Assembly: GCA_021795795.1 (NCBI GenBank) | Contig: JAJYPA010000295.1 | Span: forward strand, 1-9,488 | DNA from: Pseudomonadota bacterium | GTDB lineage: Bacteria; Pseudomonadota; Gammaproteobacteria; Halothiobacillales; Halothiobacillaceae | Length of the DNA stretch: 9,488 nucleotides | Reading direction: 5' to 3' | Shown: piece by piece, positions 6,217 through 9,488 of the stretch | Layout of the letters: each line of letters opens with the position of its first letter | How positions within the stretch are numbered: the stretch's first letter is position 1 | Translations under genes and position numbers: made by a program | The notes under the pieces: generated by a model | Seen by the model: only the letters and a program-made list of their open reading frames with translations | Told to the model about the DNA's origin: nothing | Databases searched by the model: none

Positions 6217-6707
6217 TAAGTAGCTATATAGTTAAACCGTTGCGTCGTGTGAGGTATGTATATAGTTTGCGTACCATAACTTGTAGTGGTGCCATTTGCA
6301 AAGAAAGTGTGCGACCCAAATGCACCAAATGATGAAGTATTAGAAGTTTGCGAATTAGGCATAGTTATAGGTATCTGGCTCGTAATTGTACTTGTGTATT
6401 TCGAGTAAACAATTACCGCGGACGCCCCAATCTTTTTCCCTTCGATCAATGCACCATCTTCATTTACATCCCCGCCGTTAAAAAGTGAATAACCCACCAT
6501 AATATATCCACGCTCTTCCATTCTAATTATATCTTGCTTAAGATTTCCGCCATGGATTATGTTTGGCTTTCCCCCGCTGATAGAGGCAAAGTTTAAATTG
6601 CGATGTGCCAATGAAATGGGCGTGTAGTATTTTGAGTATGGATTCTCAGCGCAACCTGCCAACGCCCCAACCACGGCAACCGCCGCCAGCAACTTTCCGC
6701 TCTTCAT
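6195..6707 (-). CDS. Envelope lipoprotein, N-terminal half of split lipoprotein/PDZ gene
   Basis: A 170-residue frame starting with a type II signal peptide: MKSGKLLAAVAVVGALAGC, lipobox LAGC with the lipidated cysteine at 19. The mature part has NPYSKYYTPI, a segment GGNLKQDIIRMEERGYIMVGYS, then GKKIGASAVIVYSKYTSTI and a Ser/Thr/Asn-rich stretch. This pattern is seen in bacterial lipoproteins that carry a C-terminal PDZ domain. Translation ends at a premature TAG just after YWKNLRH; the PDZ domain continues in the -1 frame. The start has GGGAGGGAG a few bases upstream and a plausible promoter behind it. It should sit in the outer membrane or periplasm. It points opposite to the flanking cassette and relics, and its composition is AT-rich, so it looks like separate cargo. 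Confidence 0.78.
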   Translation of the reverse strand: MKSGKLLAAVAVVGALAGCAENPYSKYYTPISLAHRNLNFASISGGKPNIIHGGNLKQDIIRMEERGYIMVGYSLFNGGDVNEDGALIEGKKIGASAVIVYSKYTSTITSQIPITMPNSQTSNTSSFGAFGSHTFFANGTTTSYGTQTIYIPHTTQRFNYIATYWKNLRH

Positions 6708-6743
6708 AACGACTCCCTCCCCCGCGCATTATTTCGTAAAAAG

Positions 6744-6772
6744 AAGATAGGCGACCATCTCAAACAAAGCAA
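6744..6772 (-). promoter_or_regulatory. Possible promoter of the lipoprotein gene
   Basis: On the minus strand, TTGCTT (6767-6772) and TATCTT (6744-6749) are 17 bases apart, about 37 bases before the lipoprotein ATG. The match to sigma70 is moderate. Confidence 0.35.
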
Positions 6773-6874
6773 CGTCATCCCCCATTGCCTTGCACACATG
6801 AGATTAGGTCCGGCTATGCCCCATGAACACAATCTTCAAACCTTTCTGTAACATTGCTGTTATGGCCTAAAAAC

Positions 6875-7055
6875 GTCCTTGCTGTGTCTGGTGTGGAAGA
6901 GCGATTCTTGGTGGACAGCGTCTTTCATTTCTGGATCAGCCCACCTCTGAAAATGCCAGATATTCCGAGGGTCCTTGCCTTACCCCATGGCGGACTGCAA
7001 GGTCATACGGTTTCTCGTGTGGCAGATGACGGACTGCATCCGCTCTCAGCCTGAC
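6875..7055 (+). pseudogene. Decayed SRAP 3' end
   Basis: The C-terminal part of an SRAP gene without its N-terminus. The frame reads VLAVSGVEER, then FWISPPLKMPDIPRVLALPH and GGLQGH to a stop at 7052-7054, matching LAVVSIHDR and LWISPLLKKPDIQRVLALPH of the intact SRAP gene. From 6932 to 7055 it aligns without gaps to 3541-3664, with about 86 of 124 bases identical by hand count, including the GCCTGAC just past the intact gene's stop. The catalytic HDR is replaced by EER, and Cys2 and the GFYEW block are missing, so it cannot work. The divergence means it came from a different SRAP allele rather than recent duplication. The left limit is approximate. Confidence 0.85.
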
Positions 7056-7106
7056 TATTTTTGTTTGCCTAGCCACAATATCCCCACAAGTCACAAAGGA
7101 TGCCCC

Positions 7107-7186
7107 ATGCTGCGCGGCCATCTGAATGAATGCCGACTACAAGCACGCTTTGTTTGGCCCCGTCTTCCTTTAATACACCTTCGGTA
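7107..7186 (+). pseudogene. Decayed hsdM 5' end, relic 2
   Basis: An ATG followed directly by sequence matching codon 29 onward of the intact hsdM: CTGCGCGGCC at 7110-7119, a shared 14-mer GCCGACTACAAGCA, then TCTTCCT and an AA-TACA stretch. Codons 2-28 (81 bp) are missing, and one extra base before GCCGAC breaks the frame. The repeated GCGCGG, present both just after the start codon and at codon 30 of hsdM, could have mediated the deletion. The leader CACAAAGG before the ATG resembles the leader of the intact gene. It lies 52 bp after the SRAP relic, so the two together look like a preserved old SRAP-hsdM junction. Confidence 0.7.
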
Positions 7187-7223
7187 TTTGCATGTGATGT
7201 AATGTATTGTTATCAAAAACGAT

Positions 7224-8399
7224 TCACTCGCCCCGATCCACATAATCTTCTGATGACAAACTATCAAATGGTATCACATACAGCAAATCGTTTATAAGCA
7301 ATTCCATTGCGGTTGCGAGACATGGCCGTAAAGAAACATAGCGTCCGTCAGAATTGATAATTGGATTTTCACCTAATTCGTGTAACCCAGGGAAATCACT
7401 CGGATTATACAGAAACACATCCCATCCAAGCCTCTGTGAATCTTCCATGCCCAGGGGAATCGCACCGAATCGCTTTATAAGTACCTCACCATATTTCATG
7501 GTGCCACACGCAGAGCACCATTCGACAACACGATCAAGTGCCTGTTCAGAAATATGTGACCATACCGACTGACCATCCCGCATGATCGATACCTCGGCAC
7601 CTCTACCATAGATGACATGCTTGCCTATTCGTATAGCAGGATCATAATACTTACTCAATTCAACCACACCCAACTGCATCTCAGCACATGCGTCGTGCAA
7701 TGCGCAATAGAACTGAAAAAGACTATCATCCCCGTGCGACAAATACAGTGGCGATGATTTTTCATTTATCCTCGAACTAGAGATGCATGGCTCAAATTCT
7801 TTTTCATGGTGATAAATAACACCGCTTCCCAGTATGCAAATATAGTTTGGCCACACTGACACAGGATTTACAGATTCCCACTCTCTTAAGTTTTCAAGAA
7901 GCGAGCTTAATGAATTTTCAGATAAGCTAAAGGCAAATACCATGCCAAATGGCTTTGATCGCGCATGGGTTGCAGATAACCGCCCAATCTTGTGTGTTAC
8001 GACACCTGCTGGTGCCATTTGTTTGAAATTCTTTATTTTATCCAAGCAGTCTATAAGCTCGCTTTTTGATAATGTTGACTTAACCTCAATGATTCCGTAT
8101 ACACTGTCTATCGGAAACACCTTAGTAGTCTCGTCATAAATCAAAGTTACGCCGTTAAGCTTATCGTAGATAATAATGTCGCTCTGGTTAGAAACGTCAC
8201 GAACGTGGCCTACGATCTCACCAGAACCAATTCCATATCTCGCTGGCAGCCTTTCTTCTGCAAGGAACGCCTTGAGAATGTTCTCTCTAATTGTTCCCCG
8301 CGATCCACGATGCCTGACCTGTCTTGCGGCCTCAAAATCGATAGACATCTTTCTACTTATTTGTTGAAATAAAATCTTTGTATCCATTTCCTCTGGCAT
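7224..8399 (-). CDS. DUF6602-type protein with PD-(D/E)XK-like nuclease signature
   Basis: A 391-residue protein. Its N-terminal domain (about residues 20-140) has the pattern I associate with DUF6602: HRGSRGTIRENILKAFL, LPARYGIGSGEIVG, then QSDIIIYD and VYGIIEVKSTL. The D74, E105 and K107 arrangement (SDIIIYD followed by IEVKS) fits the active site of PD-(D/E)XK nucleases, which cut DNA or RNA with Mg2+. The C-terminal 250 residues are not recognised. Possible starts are 8399 (MPEE), 8387 (MDTK) and 8348 (MSID); no Shine-Dalgarno settles this, and the longest is given. It is AT-rich and convergent with the relics to its left. It is divergent from hsdM, which makes a role in the same defence neighbourhood plausible, but no activity is proven for this family here. 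Confidence 0.75.
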   Translation of the reverse strand: MPEEMDTKILFQQISRKMSIDFEAARQVRHRGSRGTIRENILKAFLAEERLPARYGIGSGEIVGHVRDVSNQSDIIIYDKLNGVTLIYDETTKVFPIDSVYGIIEVKSTLSKSELIDCLDKIKNFKQMAPAGVVTHKIGRLSATHARSKPFGMVFAFSLSENSLSSLLENLREWESVNPVSVWPNYICILGSGVIYHHEKEFEPCISSSRINEKSSPLYLSHGDDSLFQFYCALHDACAEMQLGVVELSKYYDPAIRIGKHVIYGRGAEVSIMRDGQSVWSHISEQALDRVVEWCSACGTMKYGEVLIKRFGAIPLGMEDSQRLGWDVFLYNPSDFPGLHELGENPIINSDGRYVSLRPCLATAMELLINDLLYVIPFDSLSSEDYVDRGE

Positions 8400-8514
8400 C
8401 CACTTAAGTTTCCAAGCCGCCCCTATCGATGACCGTCTACACTGTTGGGGCTGAAGAGTCGCCCAGCATTGCCTCTTGGCCTTCCGACACCCCTCTCGCC
8501 ACCCCCTCGTTCCA

Positions 8515-8523
8515 TGCTATAAC
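8515..8523 (+). promoter_or_regulatory. Extended -10 promoter of hsdM
   Basis: TGCTATAAC, an extended -10 (TGn plus TATAAC), 23 bases before the hsdM start. No good -35 is seen at the right distance, as is common for extended -10 promoters. A Shine-Dalgarno-like AAAGGGG at 8535-8541 follows. The promoter sits to the right of the minus-strand gene, so hsdM can be expressed independently of all cargo to its left. Confidence 0.45.
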
Positions 8524-8546
8524 ATCACAAAAGCAAAGGGGACACC

Positions 8547-9488
8547 ATGCCGCGCGGACCAGCCAAGAAGAAAACCGAAGACACCACCAGCCAGAGCCTC
8601 GAATCCAAGCTCTGGGCCACCGCCGACAAGCTGCGCGGCCACCTGGACGCCGCCGACTACAAGCATGTCGTGCTGGGCCTCATCTTCCTGAAGTACATCT
8701 CGGACCGCTTCGCCCAGCGTCATGCGGAAATTCTCGCGGAAGGCCTTGCAGGCGGCAATGGCGCAGACCCTGAAGATCGTGATGAATACACGGCGGAAGG
8801 CGTGTTCTGGGTGCCCGCGTCTGCCCGCTGGCATGTGGTGCAGGCCGCCGCCAAACAGACGGACATCGGCAAGCGCATCGACGACGCCATGACCGACATC
8901 GAAAAGGAAAACCCCAAGCTCAAGGGTATCCTGCCCAAGGGCTATGCCCGTCCCACGCTGGATCAGCGCCGCCTGGGGGAGCTGGTGGACCTCATCGGGA
9001 CCATTGGCCTGGGCACGGCAGAACATCAGGCCAGGGACACCCTGGGCCGTGTCTATGAATACTTCCTGGGCATGTTCGCCAGCGCGGAAGGAAAACGCGG
9101 TGGCGAGTTCTACACCCCGGCATCGGTGGTGCGCGTCCTGGTCACCATGCTGGCCCCCTACAAGGGACGCATCTATGACCCCTGTTGCGGGTCCGGCGGC
9201 ATGTTCGTACAAAGCGAAAAGTTCATCGAAGCCCATGGCGGCAAGGTGGGGGACATCAGTGTGTACGGGGAAGAATCCAATCCGAACACCTGGAAACTGG
9301 CCCTCATGAACCTCGCCATTCGCGGCATCGAGGCCGATCTGGGACCGGAAGCGGCGGATACCTTTCACAAAGACCTGCATCCCGACCTGCGTGCCGATTA
9401 CATCCTTGCCAACCCGCCCTTCAACATTTCCGATTGGGGTGGCGATCTGCTGCGGGACGACAAACGCTGGCAGTACGGCGCACCACCC
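8547..9488 (+). CDS. hsdM: Type I restriction-modification DNA methyltransferase subunit, 3' end outside the window
   Basis: The HsdM subunit of a type I restriction-modification system, which with HsdS makes N6-methyladenine at the recognition site and with HsdR forms the restriction complex. The 314 visible residues contain the N-terminal helical domain ([25 protein letters not shown]) and the start of the methyltransferase fold. EFYTP is followed by motif I DPCCGSGG at 211-218 (AdoMet binding) and motif IV NPPF at 289-292 (catalytic). Family members are usually about 500 residues, so roughly 190 are missing past the right edge. The reading frame is open to the last base. The start is set by MPRGPAKKK, shared with relic 1, and by AAAGGGG upstream. 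hsdS and hsdR would be expected downstream. The GC-rich sequence contrasts with the cargo on its left. Confidence 0.95.
   Translation, partial: MPRGPAKKKTEDTTSQSLESKLWATADKLRGHLDAADYKHVVLGLIFLKYISDRFAQRHAEILAEGLAGGNGADPEDRDEYTAEGVFWVPASARWHVVQAAAKQTDIGKRIDDAMTDIEKENPKLKGILPKGYARPTLDQRRLGELVDLIGTIGLGTAEHQARDTLGRVYEYFLGMFASAEGKRGGEFYTPASVVRVLVTMLAPYKGRIYDPCCGSGGMFVQSEKFIEAHGGKVGDISVYGEESNPNTWKLALMNLAIRGIEADLGPEAADTFHKDLHPDLRADYILANPPFNISDWGGDLLRDDKRWQYGAPP

Larger units (their letters stand above)
6708..7223. other. 516-bp stretch without an intact gene
   Basis: It holds, left to right, the minus-strand promoter and Shine-Dalgarno of the lipoprotein, about 100 bases with nothing recognised, the SRAP relic, a 52-bp spacer, the second hsdM relic, and about 40 AT-rich bases before the end of the DUF6602-type gene. 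No tRNA, insertion-sequence ends or terminator hairpin with a T run were seen. Confidence 0.6.

Noticed and set aside
7165..7190. Short hairpin around CCTTCGG considered as a terminator
   Set aside because: The stem is only three to five pairs with mismatches, lacks a T run, and lies within the hsdM relic.
8517..9380. 287-residue minus-strand frame opposite hsdM
   Set aside because: It is a shadow of hsdM, which has clear motif I and NPPF on the plus strand.
1..9488. CRISPR array, tRNA or insertion sequence
   Set aside because: No regularly spaced repeats, no cloverleaf-like sequence, and no transposase or paired terminal inverted repeats were seen.

Overview
The window looks like an accessory (genomic-island) stretch of a proteobacterial chromosome or integrative element. 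Backbone-like genes (phosphoesterases, SRAP, hsdM) are GC-rich, by eye near 60%. Several inserted genes are clearly more AT-rich, around 40-45%. The gene style fits an Acidithiobacillus-like or related gamma/betaproteobacterium, but the species cannot be fixed from this sequence.

Left part (1-2670): the 3' portion of a Lon-like AAA+ ATPase, then a tight run of calcineurin-like metallophosphoesterases. The first two are intact and overlap by ATGA. The third is only an N-terminal stub, cut off after about 32 codons.

Middle (2672-3657): a small unrecognised gene on the minus strand is divergent from an SRAP/YedK-family gene, the family that shields abasic sites in single-stranded DNA. The shared promoter region carries a LexA-box-like sequence inside the -35/-10 spacer of the SRAP promoter.

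Right part (3658-9488): this is a mosaic lying between SRAP and a type I restriction-modification methyltransferase gene (hsdM), which is intact as far as visible and runs off the right edge. The mosaic holds (a) an AT-rich three-gene cassette of unknown function with its own promoter; (b) a decayed hsdM 5' end; (c) a minus-strand lipoprotein/PDZ gene split by a frameshift at an A5 tract; (d) a decayed SRAP 3' end followed 52 bp later by a second decayed hsdM 5' end; (e) a minus-strand DUF6602-type gene with a PD-(D/E)XK-like nuclease signature; and (f) the real hsdM.

The order SRAP-cargo-hsdM', cargo, SRAP'-hsdM'', cargo, hsdM suggests that the SRAP/hsdM junction has repeatedly received accessory genes, with junction relics left between them. 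The tight SRAP'-hsdM'' relic may preserve the ancestral arrangement. The three-gene cassette, in this defence-island-like setting, is the best candidate for an undescribed system, but its function cannot be read from the sequence. The longest stretch without an intact gene is 6708-7223. It holds the lipoprotein promoter, the SRAP relic and the second hsdM relic.
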